A stretch of DNA of 64,000 bases from Ziziphus jujuba (GCF_031755915.1 NC_083386.1:5583501-5647500); one strand, 5' to 3'; positions 10,046 through 22,214 are shown, counted from the first letter of the stretch. Notes: generated by a model not told the origin, from the letters alone. Numbers and translations are program-made.

Positions 10046-12983
10046 TGTCAGGACCCGCCCATAATTCCTCCCCTTAACCCTAGACAAGCCCTGATCCCAG
10101 GGAAATACCACCGAACCTTCCAACGAAAAATCCGGCAGCACCTCCCCTAAGGGTAGGACTAACCAAAAATTTCCTGCACTGAAAACACACTTCTATATTC
10201 ATCCCCTTATTCCTCCCACAATACTACAGATTGATTCCACAAATTTACAGCACTTCAAAGAATAACAGCAATCCAGTGCATAATTAATACATAAATTTCC
10301 AATACAGTATACAGAGCATTATACAAATAAATATGAAATTAATACAATGACCGACAAAAAATAATACAGGATGGAGAGGAAAAAGGAAAGGAGATGCTCC
10401 TTGGACTTTCGGCAACGAACTGAGACGTTGGGCTCGCCCCGGACAATCAACGTCTCCAACCTGGACCTAGGGGAACGGAATTTAAAAACGTGAGATGCTA
10501 ATCATCTCAGTGAGTGACCCTAGCTACTGAACACTTTTAATAATAATAATAATAATATTATAACAAATAAGGGAATTGAATTAATACCAACAATTAATAA
10601 ATAAATAATAATAACAGTTGGAAATAATAATTTTCCCTTAAAACTCTCACTAATCACTCCGTTGGAAATGTTCCCTTTTTAAAACAATTTCACAAAACCC
10701 GATATTCGTACTTCTCGAAAACCAAGGGATCAAACCATTTGATAAACAATAAATAAATAAATAAATAAATAAATACCCCAATATATAATTAAAATGTAAT
10801 AATTCATAATAAATAACTTTCAACACTTTTGGGGTTTGGAACTTTATCTGAAAATTTACACTTAACGCACCACACCATATACCGGTGATGCCCTCCGATA
10901 CCCAGCGTCCTGAGCATCGACTGGCGGGAGATTAAAGAGAGAAACTTGCAAACGACACTTCGGCGTCCCGACAGTACCGCTGCTGAAACCGTCATCCTGG
11001 CCAAGGAGGGGGGCGGCTGTGGCCAATATCAAACTTGCCTGCCCACGGTCCAATGGCAACTCACGGGAGACATAATACTTGTGCGCTAAACCACATATAC
11101 ATATACCAGAACACCAAAACTGTATGAATGCGTCTAAAATAATTATTTAATCAACCATACCGTTCTTTCCAAAATTACCGTGGGAAATATATTAAATTTT
11201 CACACTTACCATCCCACATATGTTCATTTAACAAACCGGTACGAAACATCGATAACAAATAAAACCATAATTTTTCTCGTAATACAAGGTTCAACAAATA
11301 AAATACCGTGGGCATAATTATAAAATTAAACCACCAATTTAAACAAATATTTTCATAAAATATTTAAACCAATTATGCCCAAAAATAATACTTAAAACCA
11401 CGTACAATTATTACCGAAATATACTTTGCTCATGCACAATAAATAAATTAAATCACAACAAAATCATAATTAAATTGTACCACATGAGCATAATTTAAAT
11501 ACCAATTAAACACTAATTAAACATAATTAATTGTCCAAAATATTTTTTAAAGGTGGGTCACTCACCTGAAGCACGCAATTAAACCATGATCCACCATGGG
11601 ATCAATTCCACGACTCACCGGTGCTCCTAGAACACAATTCACACACAGTCAAATAAATTAATATTTTATTCAGATAAATAATACCCGGTACCCGGGGGGG
11701 TCAAACACAAACGTTATCCAAAATAGTCGAATAATATACCGAATCGAAGCTTGAGCGACGAGGATTACAAATCCAGTCTTACTTCTCGGAGATCGGACCG
11801 GTGGTGGCCGGAATCTCACCGGAAAGCTTTCGGGATTCAACTCTTTGATTCTCTCAATCCATCGCGAATTGGCAGAAAGGACCCCGGATTTGGATTCAGG
11901 GGGTCGGAATCAGTGGAGAGGGACCGGCGGTGCAACTGGGTACTCGCCGGAACAGTGACTTCCGACGAGCCGCTGCGGTCACCGGCAACCATTGCCGGCG
12001 GCGGCGCGTGCGGTGGTCGTTGGCTGAGATTTTTGGCGGTTCTGTAGATCGAGGGGAGAGGATTCCAATGGGACCGGCGGTGAGGCAAACGGAGTCCGGA
12101 CGGTGGAGAGATCGGGGTTTGAAGATTTTCGGCCCCTCGCCGGAAAACGCTCCGATCCCGGCGCGTCGGAGGTCCGGTGGCCGTGAAATTTGGTGGGTAG
12201 GCCAGAATTGAGGAGGTGGTGAGGGGTCGCTGGCGCGTGTGGCCTGAAAATGGCCGAAAACAGGGTAAACGGTGGTGGCCGGCGGTGAAGGGAAAAAATC
12301 ACCGCCGAGCTTCGCCGCCTCGATCCCGGCACGTCCGGCGGCCGGTATCCGTGAGATTTTGGGGTTTGGTCGGAAATGGGAAGGGGGTTCCATCTGGCCG
12401 GTGCGTGTAGCCCTCCAGTGGCCGGACGGTGGCCAATCGGTGGTGGCCGGTCGTTTCTCTCTCTCTCTTTCTTCCCCGGCGTTTTTGCCAAATAAAAGCC
12501 ACCATGGGTGACACTGTTCATCCACGTGGACCAATCAGTTGACGACACATGGCGTTTCACTGTTCATCAATTCAAAAATATTAAAATATTACGATATCCT
12601 ACAAACTTCACGCGTCCATAACTTTTTAACCGTACGTCCAAATTAGGCGTGCCGCTAGTCTGTGAACTCATATCGACGAGCACTTTACAACCATAGCAAA
12701 GTCAAAGCAAAATTATACAACCATAAAAAGTCAACTCCTGGTACCTTTTGACAGTTTGAACCTCAACTTATTTTGCTCATAACTTTCAAACCGTAGTTCC
12801 GTTTTTAACGTGCTACTAGTCTACGAACTTGTTCCAATGTGTACTTCGTAACGGTACCTCCGTCAACCTAGAATTCCAATCGGGTCAAAAAGTCAACTTT
12901 TGACCCCTTCGGTCAACGGTCAACCTCGATCAACCTCCTTCAACGTGCAAAAATTCTGACATGGTTCGGGACGGGGTGTTACA
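10046..12983 (-). repeat. 5' LTR of inner gypsy element
   Basis: 2938-bp partner of 3952-6916. Its first several hundred bases (10046-10745) are nearly identical to the partner. Divergence is concentrated in the GC-rich block 11750-12480. One CACGTG G-box is kept near 12518; the second is changed. It ends GGTGTTACA at 12983, followed by GATGG. Confidence 0.93.
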
Positions 12984-14639
12984 GATGGAGTTATTGAAGT
13001 ATTATGACTGTGTGATTGATTATCACCCAGGCAAGGCGAATGTAGTGGCAGATGCTTTGAGTAGGAAGGTTATCGGATCTCTTGCTCACATCCAAGCCAT
13101 CCAACTACCTCTCATGGTGGAGTTGAAGAAGATGGGGGTGTTAATGCATATGCATCCTTCGGGAGTTCTTATGGCTAGTTTCAGGTGCGACCGGTGTTGG
13201 TGGATCGTATATTGAAGACGCAATCGGAAGATCCTAAATTGAGAACAATTAAGAGCAAGGTACAAGAAGGTCTTGATCCGGAGTTTTCCATAAGGAGGGA
13301 TGGAGCCCTCGTGTATAAAGGACGACTTTGCGTTCCTGATATCCCAGAACTCAAGAAGGAGATTTTAGAAGAGGCGCATAGCTCGATGTATGCGATGCAT
13401 CCTGGAAGTACTAAAATGTACCAAACGCTTGTTAAGTATTATTGGTGGATTGGCATGAAGAGAGAAGTAGCAGATTTTGTATCAAAGTGTTTGATCTGTC
13501 AACAAGTAAAGGCAGAAAGACAGAAGCCTTAGGGACTACTCCAATCCTTACCGATTCCCGTGTGGAAGTGGGAAGAACTCAACATGGACTTCGTATTCAA
13601 ACTTCCTTCCACACCTAGAAGGTACGACGGCATTTGGGTAATCATCGATCGTCTTACCAAGTCGGCACACTTCTTACCGATATGAGAACGTTTTTCACCC
13701 GAGAAGTTATCCCAGTTGTTCGTGCAACGTATTGTAAGTCTTCATGGGGTACCGTTAGCCATCGTCTCCGATCAAGATCCGCATTTTACTTCACGACTAT
13801 GGCGGAAGTTGGCTGATGCACTAGGAGCAAGACTTAACTACAGCACCGCTTTTCACCCGCAATCTGATGGACAAGCTGAGCGCACAATTCAGACATTAGA
13901 AGACATGCTAAGGTCGTGTGTTATGCAATTTTGCGGTAGCTGGGATGAACAATTGCCATTGATAGAATTTGTCTACAACAACAGTTATCAGGCGAGTATT
14001 GGGATGTCCCCGTATGAAGCTTTATATGGGAGGCAGTGTCGGACACCTCTGTGTTGGAGTGAGGTAGGAGAAGAGAGACTCCTTGCAACGAATAATGCGG
14101 TTGGATCTGAATATTTAAGGATGACTTTGGACAAGGTGAAAATTATTAAAGACCGATTGAAGGTTGCCCAAGATCGACAGAAGAGTTATGCCGATGTGCG
14201 TAGGAAGGATTTGGAATTCGAAGTAGGAGATTGGGTATTCCTAAAACTATCTCCATGGAAAAGAGTCGTACGCTTTGGTCGATGAGGTAAGTTGGGTCCT
14301 CGTTATATTGGGCTTTACGAGATTACGGAGAGGATTGGCTTTGTGGCTTATAGATTGGCGTTATCGGAAGAGCTAGCCCGAGTGCACAACGTGTTTCATG
14401 TTTCGATGCTACGGAAATACATCGCAGACCCCTCACACGTACTCGAGAGTCCGAACATAGAATTAAGGGAAGATCTTTTGTATATGGAGCAGCCAGTGCA
14501 GATTTTGGATCGCGAGGAGCGGGTGCTACGTAAAAACACTATTCCTCTAGTTAAAGTTTTATGGCGGAACCATTTAGTCGAGGAAGCAACATGGGAGCCT
14601 GAAGCGCAGATGCATGATCAGTACCCTTATCTGTTCTAG
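12984..14639 (+). pseudogene. RNase H end, integrase and chromodomain of outer gypsy element, broken
   Basis: Coding resumes after the inner insertion with the last part of RNase H (YHPGKANVVADALSRK, 13020). A frameshift near 13185 follows. The integrase zinc finger is next (His pair in HSSMYAMH, Cys pair in CLICQQ). The integrase core has its three acidic residues in MDFVF, VSDQDPHF and SDGQAERT. Next come a GPRYIGLYEI GPY/F-type motif and a C-terminal chromodomain-like block (VKVLWRNHLVEEATWEPE), which place the element among the chromoviruses. The long LTRs suggest the Tekay/Del clade. Nonsense codons lie at 13530 (TAG), 13681 (TGA) and 14283 (TGA). The natural stop is TAG at 14637. Confidence 0.9.
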
Positions 14640-14672
14640 TGACGTGCGAAATTTTGAGGAAGAAATTTTTAT

Positions 14673-14692
14673 AAGGGGGGGGGGGAGGGAGG
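14673..14692 (+). other. Polypurine tract of outer gypsy element
   Basis: A purine-only run with eleven consecutive G residues directly precedes the 3' LTR at 14694. It is the plus-strand priming site. Confidence 0.85.
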
Positions 14693-14693
14693 T

Positions 14694-17608
14694 TGTAACA
14701 CCCCGTCCCAAATCACACCGGAATCCGTGCACGTTGACCGAGGTTGACCGTTGACCGAGGGGGATCAAAAGTTGACTTTTTGTTCCAGTTGGAATTTCTA
14801 GTTGACCAGGGTACCGTGGCGAAGTGCATGATGCCCCGAGTTCGTAGACTAGTAGCACATCAAAAAAGGAGCTACGGTTTGAAAGTTATGGGCAAAACAA
14901 GTCGAGGTACAAACTGTCCAAAAGGTGTCGGAAGTTGACTTTTTCTTATGGTGTAATTTTGTTTTGACTCTTGTATGGTTGTAAAGTACTCGTTGATATG
15001 AGTTCATAGACTAGTGGCACGCTTAAATCGGACATTTGGTTAAAAAGTTATGGACGTTTGAAATTCACCGGATACCGTAATATTTTATTATATCTAGCTT
15101 AAGTGCACAGTAATGCCATGTGTCATCACGTGATTGGTTCACATGGATGAACAGTGTCACCACAATGGCTTTTATTTGACAAAAATCTCAGGGAGGAGAG
15201 AGAAAGAGAGAGAGGAGAGAGAGAGAGAGAGAGAGACGACTGGCCGCCGGATTCCGACAAATTTTCCGGCCGATTCTCGTTACACGCGCTGGCCAGACGG
15301 AAGCCTCTTCCCATTTCTGGCCAAACCCCAAAATCTCACGGCCATTGGTCGTCGGACGAGCCCGGATTGAGGCGGCGAAGTTCGGCGGCGATTTTTCCCT
15401 CCACCGCCGGCCACCGCCGTTTGCCCTGTTTCTGGCCATTTTCAGGCCACACGCGCCAGCCACCCCTCACCACCTCCTCAAGTCTGGCCAACCCACTAAA
15501 TTTCATGGCCACCGGACCTCCGACGCGCCGGGATCGGAGCATTTTTCGGCGAGGGGCCGAAAATATTCAAACCTCGATTTCTCCACCGTCCGACCTCCGT
15601 TTGCCTCACCACCGGTCCCGTTAGAATCCTCTCCCCTCGGTCTACAAAACCACTAAAAATCTCAGCCAACGGCCACCGCTGGCAACAGTTGCCGGTGACC
15701 GCGGCGGCTCGCCGGAAGTTACTGTTCCGGCGAGTACCCAGTTGCACCGCCAGTCCTTGTCCACTGTTTCCGACCTCCTGAATCCAAATCTGGCATCCTT
15801 TTCTGCCAATTCACGATGGTTTAGGAGAATTGAGGAGTCGAATCCCAAAAGCTTTCCGGCGAGATTCCGGCCACCTCGGGTCCGATCACCGGAAAGTAAG
15901 ACCGATTCCGTGGTCCTCATCACTCAAGCTTTGATTCGGTATATAACTCGTAACTTTTAGATGTCGTTTGTGTTCGCTCCCCGGGTACCCATTTGGGAAT
16001 TATCCGAATAAAATATTAATTTATTGGGTTGGTGTACTGTGGATGTTTTAGGTGCGCGCGCAAGTAGTGGAGTTGATCCTACGGAGGATCTTAGCTGATT
16101 TGCGTGCTCCAGGTGAGTGACCCACCTTTAAAAATATTTTGGGCAATTAATTATGTTTAATTGGTATTTAAATTATGCTCATGTGGTACAATTTAATTAT
16201 GGTTTTATTGTGATTTAATTTATTTATTACGCATGAGCAAAGTATATTTCGGTAATAGTCGTACGTGGTTTTAAGTATTATTTTTTGGCATAATTGGTTT
16301 AAATATTTTATGAAAATATTTGTTTAAAATGGTGGTTTAATTTTATAATTATGCCCACGGTATGTTAATTGTTGAACCTCGTATTACGAGAAAAATTATG
16401 GTTTATTTGTTATCGATGTTTTCGTACCAAATTGTTAAATGCAAATATGTGGGATGGTAAATGTGAAAATTTAATATATTTCCCACGGTAATTTTGGAAA
16501 ACGGTACGATTGATTTAATAATTATTTTTAGACGCATTCATACAGTATTGGTGTTCTGGTATATGTATATGTGGTTCAGCGCGCAAGTATTATTATGTCT
16601 CTCGTGAGTTGCCATTGGACCGTGGGCAGGCAAGTTTGATATTGGCCACAGCCGCCCCCCTCCTTGGCCGGGATGACGGTTTCAGCAGTGGTACTGTCGG
16701 GACGCCGAAGTGCCGTTTGCAAGTTTCTCTCTTTAATCTCCCCGCCAGTCGATGCTCAGGACGCTGGGTATCGGAGGGCATCACCGGTATATGGTGTGGT
16801 GCGTCAAGTGTAAAATTTCAGATAAAGTTCCAAATCCCAAAAGTGTTCAAAGTTAATTATTATGATTTATTATATTTTAATTATATATTGGGGTATTTAT
16901 TTATTTATTGTTTATCAAATGGTTTGATCCCTTGGTTTTTGGGAGGTACGAATATCGGGTTTTGTGAAATTGTTTTAAAAAGGGAACATTTCCAACGGAG
17001 TGATTAGTGAGAGTTTTGAGGGAAAATTATTATTTCCAACTGTTATTATTATTTATTTATTAATTGTTGGTATTAATTCAATTCCCTTATTTGTCATATT
17101 ATTATTATTATTATTATCATTAACAGTGTTCAGTAGTTAGGGTCACTCATTGAGATAATTAGCATCTCACGTTTTTAAGTTCCGTTCCCTTAGGTGCAAG
17201 GGTGATAGACGTTCTTCCGGGCCGAACCAGTTCTCCGCCGTTATCGTGTTTCGAGAAGTACTTTTGTACTCATTCCTTTCAGTTGTATTATTTCTTTCAT
17301 CTTTGTTGTATTTCTGTTGAATAGCACTTCATAAAGCTCTGTATACTATTTGGACACTTATGTTTTATTCATGCACTGGCTTACCGTTATTGTTGTGAAA
17401 TGCTGTAAATTTGTGGAATCAATTTGTAGTTTTGCGGGAGGAATAATGGGATGAGTGTAGAAGTGTGTTTTCAGTGCAGGTGATTTTTGGTAAGTCCTAC
17501 CCTTAGGGGAGGTGCTGCCGGATTTTCCGTTGGAAGGTTCGGTGGTATTTCCCTAGGATCAGGGCTTGTCTAGGGTTCCGGGGAAGGAATTTTGGGTGGG
17601 TCCTGACA
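14694..17608 (+). repeat. 3' LTR of outer gypsy element
   Basis: 2915-bp LTR from TGTAACACCCCGTCCC to GGGTCCTGACA. Its last ~1030 bp match the partial 5' LTR at 1-1025. The first 270 bp hold at least six TTGAC cores (14734-14960). A (GA)n tract lies at 15196-15236. A GC-rich, stop-poor block (15240-15900) gives chance frames up to 156 codons. The base after it begins GCTTT, the presumed target duplication, whose partner is outside the window. Confidence 0.93.
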
Positions 17609-18602
17609 GCTTTATTCCAAGCGGTCTTGGGTCGGTACATGTCCTTCAGCTTATTCAAAAAGGTGTATGTGTCTATTTCTTGTGCAACATGATGGAAGAC
17701 ACTTTGGTCGATCCATTGGCGGATTTGACCGATCATTTTCCTCTTCATCTTCTTCCATTTTGCTTCTTTGGTGGGATCGGGATTCTTTCCTTTGGCATCT
17801 AAGGGGTCAAATAAGTCCTTGTAATTTAGAAGATCTTCCATCCGATATCTCCAAAGTGCATAGGTGGTCGCAGTTAGACCTGGCAATTTGGATCATGACA
17901 CGGCGACACGACTCGAAAACGACACGGAATAAATGGGTTTGGGTTTATTATAAATGGGTTCGGGTCATAATCGGATCAACCCGTTTAACACGATTATTAA
18001 TCGTGTCATTTTCGGGTTGACCTGTTTAACTCGAAATTGACCCGTTACGACCCATTTATTAAACGTGTCAGTTTCAACCCGACACGATTATATACCTATT
18101 ACAACCCATTTAAATTTAATTTTAAATTAATATTTTATCACTAATATAATATTTAATAACTAAAAAAATATTATAAATTAAAAATTTTATAAAAATAATT
18201 TTCTATTACTAATTTTTTAAAAACAAAAAATACATCTTTAATAAAAACAAAAACATAAAAATAACAAAAAATTTTGGGTTAATAGGTTAATTTTCGGGTT
18301 AACGGGTTAATAGGTTAGTTTTCGAGTTAATAGGTCAATTTCAGGTTAACGGGTTAATAGGTCAACACGACCCGTTAAAATAATCGTGTTAAACGGGTCG
18401 TATCGTGTTGACCTGTTTATAAACAGGTCGGGTTAGTGTTTTAGGTATCTGACACGATTAATAAATGGGTCATGTTCGGGTTAAGCATTTTTGACACGAT
18501 TATTAAACGGGTTGACACAAACACGACCCACCAACCCGAATTGCCAGGTATAGTCGCAGTAAGCTTGATCATCGCTCCTGAATATGACTCATCCATTGAC
18601 AT
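17609..18602 (-). pseudogene. Ty1/copia gag fragment interrupted by a MITE and cut by the gypsy element
   Basis: On the minus strand an ATG at 18602 opens a copia Gag of the UBN2 type: MSMDESYSGAMIKLTAT, then after the MITE ALWRYRMEDLLNYKDLF, KWKKMKRKMIGQIRQWI and LNKLKDMY. It ends at 17609 where the outer gypsy 3' LTR begins. About 100 residues of Gag remain once the MITE (17875-18552) and its duplicated 8 bp are discounted. The rest of this copia element would lie beyond the gypsy insertion, outside the window. It is dead, and it is the host sequence for both later insertions. Confidence 0.82.
17875..18552. mobile_element. hAT-type MITE, 678 bp, with perfect 8-bp TSD
   Basis: Terminal inverted repeats are TAGACCTGGCAATTTGG at the left and TATACCTGGCAATTCGG (reverse complement) at the right. 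GTCGCAGT flanks it at 17867-17874 and 18553-18560, a perfect 8-bp target duplication as hAT transposases leave. The interior is non-coding, AT-rich in its centre and full of short repeats on the themes CGGGTTAA, ACCCGTTT and ATTAATCGTGT, so it can fold extensively. Confidence 0.9.
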
Positions 18603-19250
18603 CTTGTCTTACAAAAATTTGGAGCTGAATTCGGAAAAATAGAGTCCATCAATGTGTCAGAAACGGTCAAAAATGATGGGTTTGACTCTTTTCAGGTCAA
18701 AATCTGAATCTTCAAAATTTAGGGCCAAAGTGCAATTTCCAAAAATTTCGGATCAAACTGCAAATACCAAAAATACAAGGATATTTTTGCAATTTCAGAA
18801 AATTTTTGGACCGATGCTGATGTGGCTGATGATGTGGCATACAAGATGACATGGCAGGGTGACATGGCAGGCAAGTTCAACTTGCATACAGATTCCTAAA
18901 AAAATAAATAAATAAATAAAACTTTTTTTATAATTACAATACCTTTTTTTTATAATTACAATACGCCACTCTTACATTTTAATTATATATTTTTATTAAT
19001 GAATTACAATTATTTTATGCCAACGAAGTAATTTTTTTAAGGTGTTGATATTCCTAATTGAATAATTACAAGATAATTTATCAAAATAATAATAATAATT
19101 ATTATTATTATATTAAAAAATAATATTATTAAAATACCAATATAATAGTTTTCAATATATATATATATATACATATGTATTATAACACTATCGGCTCTTT
19201 TTTTGTATTTGAAAAAGAAAAAAAGCCACAACGGTCTCAAAATCACTTCG
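18603..19250. other. Copia leader remnant and AT-rich spacer
   Basis: Upstream of the copia gag ATG the minus strand should hold that element's leader and LTR. No tRNA-Met primer site or LTR end is visible. 18640-18890 has repeated GATGTGGC/GACATGGCA motifs. From 18900 it turns AT-rich, with (AATA)n, (AAT)n and (TA)n runs (19081-19175). No gene seen. Confidence 0.5.
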
Positions 19251-21215
19251 TTTTATTTTTATTTCTTGAGCCGATCTATATGCAAAATGAAAGAATGCAC
19301 TAGCTTTACTTCGTCTGTGAACCAACTCGGTTCGAAGTGTTTTTCTTAATCAACTCTGCTTAGCCAAAAGTGTTTTTCTGCAAAATCAATCCCATGTACA
19401 GAAAGATTTAAGCAGTATTATTTTCCTTGCTATTTTTGTGTTAAATATATTTAATGTAAGTATATTCCCTTTTTGTTTTTGTTCTAGTTTTCTGTACGGT
19501 GCAACTTTGGGACGGATATATGGAAATTCTTTTTTGCATACAATTAAGATTTCAGAAGATGATCATGTTATACTTATTTGCCTTTTGTTCTGCTTTACTC
19601 TTTTACCTTGAATACTTTGTCAAGTATGAGACTTTTGCAACCCATTGAACTCTTAACAGCTAATCAGTAGTATCCTTAAAAAATGAACTATTTTCTTCAA
19701 TTACTGTTTTGCAGATTAGGGATTTAAAAACCGCAGAGAGAGAGGAAGATATTAGCTTCTATGGTGGTTTTGTAGGTAAGATTATCTTCTCGTAATTACC
19801 TTTATTGTTTCTTACAAACTTTGAAGGCTCTTCATTTATGGTTGGCAAAGCTTTGGCTTCTGTTTACTGGGGGACTAGTGCCTGATCCGCTATGGTCAAA
19901 AACCTGTGACAAACAGGGACTATCTCAGTGTTAGCGTATACTATTTTGCCACTTGGATGCAGTTCATTATGTGAAACTTACTCTGGATTATGTACAATTC
20001 AGAACTATACATTTCTGAAACAATCTTCGTTGTTCATCTCTTAGGGTAATTTTCAACACTCTTTTTGGCCTTAGTGTAAACTTTTGGATGACCATTGTTA
20101 CAATGTTTCTTCATGGAAGCTTGAATAGTTTACTTGGGCCAATCAAGGTACCATAGTGTTCTGTAATCATAATTGATGGTTCCTCTACTGCTTCTCCTCT
20201 CTAGTATTTTTTTAATTTTTAATTTTTTGAGTTTGGTAATTGCTGAAGTGCTTCTAAGATTTTACAATTAAAGGAAATAGCAAACCAACATATTCCGTGG
20301 TGAAAAACATAAAATAGTTAAACTTTTCTAAAAATTTTCACACTTTGAAAGAATTTCCGGTATATTGATTGCGTGTGTATCTCTATCTTCCCTTTTTATG
20401 CTTGCAAGTATTAGCTTGATGTTTCTGGACCATCTTGTTATTCAGCCAGCAGAGAAGTATCCAAATATGTTTTGAAAAAAGTTCATAGTTTGGAAGGTAA
20501 GGTTTGTTTTCGCATTTCTTCCAATAATAGATACGCCATTGAATTTTCTACTTACACCTTAAGTTCCTGACATCTTATCAAATTCCAGGGGGCTTCTTGT
20601 CTTCCATAGTTTGCTCTATCCGCTTATGGAAATGATGATATGTGACATGGTGGCTGCTCTGCTCTCATTGCAGGGTGTAGCTGCTTGTAGCATCTGTATA
20701 TTTCCTATTACATTCTTCGCTGATTTTAGGTTAACTTTTCATATACAGGTTTTATCTATACTTTTGTTGACAAGTTACACCCATATAACTTGATAATTAC
20801 TGCCGAGTCTACCCAACTTTGATATCATGACTTAAAAACTATTTTTGCTTTTTTCTTTTACGAGTGTATAGATTTTTTGTTTATATAGTTTACAGTCGAC
20901 AGAAAACATGATCATAATAGGTTTCAAAAGCTAGATAGTAGTTTTGGGAAGATGTTGAATTTTAGTCATTGATGATTTCATCCCTTTGTTAATTTCTTTA
21001 ATTCAAAATCCTTTTTCTGTCATTACATGCTAATACGTCCTGTTTGAAACTTGAAACATTTGTTGCACATCACCTTCTTGAAGTCAAGTGCATTATAAGG
21101 TAAGATAGAGCAAGCTATTGTGCTTCCTAAACAGCTTCACCTGTTTCTAGTATAATCAGCTACAAAGATCCTATCCATTTTTGTATCTTCTGTAAAAAAT
21201 GAATGGAGTTTGCAG
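19251..21215 (+). other. Left part of duplicated unit A, upstream of DCAF13 tail
   Basis: Non-coding or intron-like sequence shared with 42090-43340 and with 63120-64000 (for example GATGACCATTGTTA near 20088 and the 20640-20700 block). Parts look exon-like with splice-type borders, such as 20455-20492 and 20610-20700, but I do not recognise a protein in them. A 32-bp exon-like piece (about 21068-21099) before GTAAGAT reads HLLEVKCII and joins in phase with the DCAF13-like last exon at 21216. Confidence 0.55.
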
Positions 21216-21378
21216 GCATAGGCATCTACCAAAACCAATATTCAAGGCGGCTGCTCTCAGATGAACCATGACTGAAGCTCAGAGAAGAAAAGAAGAAAGG
21301 AGCAAAAAACACAGCACCCCAGGTAGTATTACCATAGGGCCACTACGTAAAATGAGAATCCTAAAAGTAGTTGAGTGA
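21216..21378 (+). pseudogene. DCAF13/SOF1-like last exon, copy A (nonsense codon)
   Basis: Acceptor TTTGCAG is followed by a frame reading HRHLPKPIFKAAALR, then a TGA at 21262, then TMTEAQRRKEERSKKHS to TGA at 21376. The Sof1 C-terminal domain of DCAF13, a nucleolar WD40 protein of small-subunit rRNA processing, ends in this way (RHRHLPK ... RRKE ... KHSxPGS). Two sister copies (43344, 62125) have Arg CGA at the position of the TGA. Only the tail of the gene is here, so this is a fragment carried along by duplication of the neighbouring CNL region. Confidence 0.78.
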
Positions 21379-22214
21379 GTTATGGACAGATTCATGAGGG
21401 GTTGTGCATTTTGTTTTTGTTGCCAAATTGTGTATTTCTAATTTTTTATTAATAGTTCAATGAAACCGCATCATAGGTTTAATTTTTACTGACAGTTCAG
21501 AAATCTTTGTACCTTTTTTGCAATCTTTTTTGCTTTTTAGTTAACCGTTGAACTTGAGAGTTTAGCCATAACTTCACAGTAGATGTACTATTTTAAGTTA
21601 TAAAAGAAAGGAAACGAAAACCTTTCCTCTTTCTCTGTAATCCAGAAAAACCTTTACTTGAAGTAGATTAGCTTTGGCAATTGGCATAAAAAATTTACTA
21701 TGAACTTTACCTTATTTATTTATATCCACAAGATACTATGAAAGAAACCTGCTTCTGTTTACAAGAGAGAAATCTGCTATGATCTAAAAAACTATAATAT
21801 GTAGTAAAAAGTTCATCAATAACTCATAAGCTCCAGTTTAAACTTTGTACAAATGAAATATGGAAATAAATTGAACGACCTCACATTAAATGGATTACAA
21901 CTATAGGTAATGTTTCAGAGAACCACATTTTTTTCTGTCTCAAAATATCTAACAGGAAAATAACCCACATGGTGGTTTTTATTTGAAAATAAAGTTTTGC
22001 ATTAGGGGTAGAAATGGGTAATGCAAAAACTTGGAACTTCTATGACCTTGTAATCTCTTATCCTTTACTAGTCCACCTACCAGACCTCCTAACTGTCGAT
22101 ATTCAGAATGGTCAACCAAATTAATTTTCCTGATAATAAAAGCTAACCATTAGTTTCTTCACCAAAAATAAATAAATAAATAAAGAAAAGGCTAGCCACT
22201 AGTTTGATACTTAC
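21379..22214. other. Convergent spacer between DCAF13 tail and CNL 3' end, unit A
   Basis: Shared with 46983-47735 in unit C and 62288-63085 in the last copy. It likely holds the 3' ends of both transcripts. The paralogous site of the solo LTR insertion in unit C corresponds to about 21480 here and is empty. No gene seen. Confidence 0.6.

Larger units (their letters stand above)
3952..12983 (-). mobile_element. Inner Ty3/gypsy LTR retrotransposon, nested, coding region decayed
   Basis: A complete LTR element on the minus strand, inserted in the RNase H region of the outer element. Its LTRs are 3952-6916 (3' LTR in element sense) and 10046-12983 (5' LTR); both have TG...CA ends. GATGG flanks it on both sides. 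Primer-binding site and polypurine tract are present at the expected LTR edges. Its LTRs are recognisably related to those of the outer element, so an element inserted into a relative in opposite orientation. No reading frame of useful length remains between the LTRs. Confidence 0.95.

Noticed and set aside
9878..10150. 90-codon plus-strand frame spanning the inner LTR edge
   Set aside because: It crosses the PBS and LTR boundary in antisense; a chance frame.
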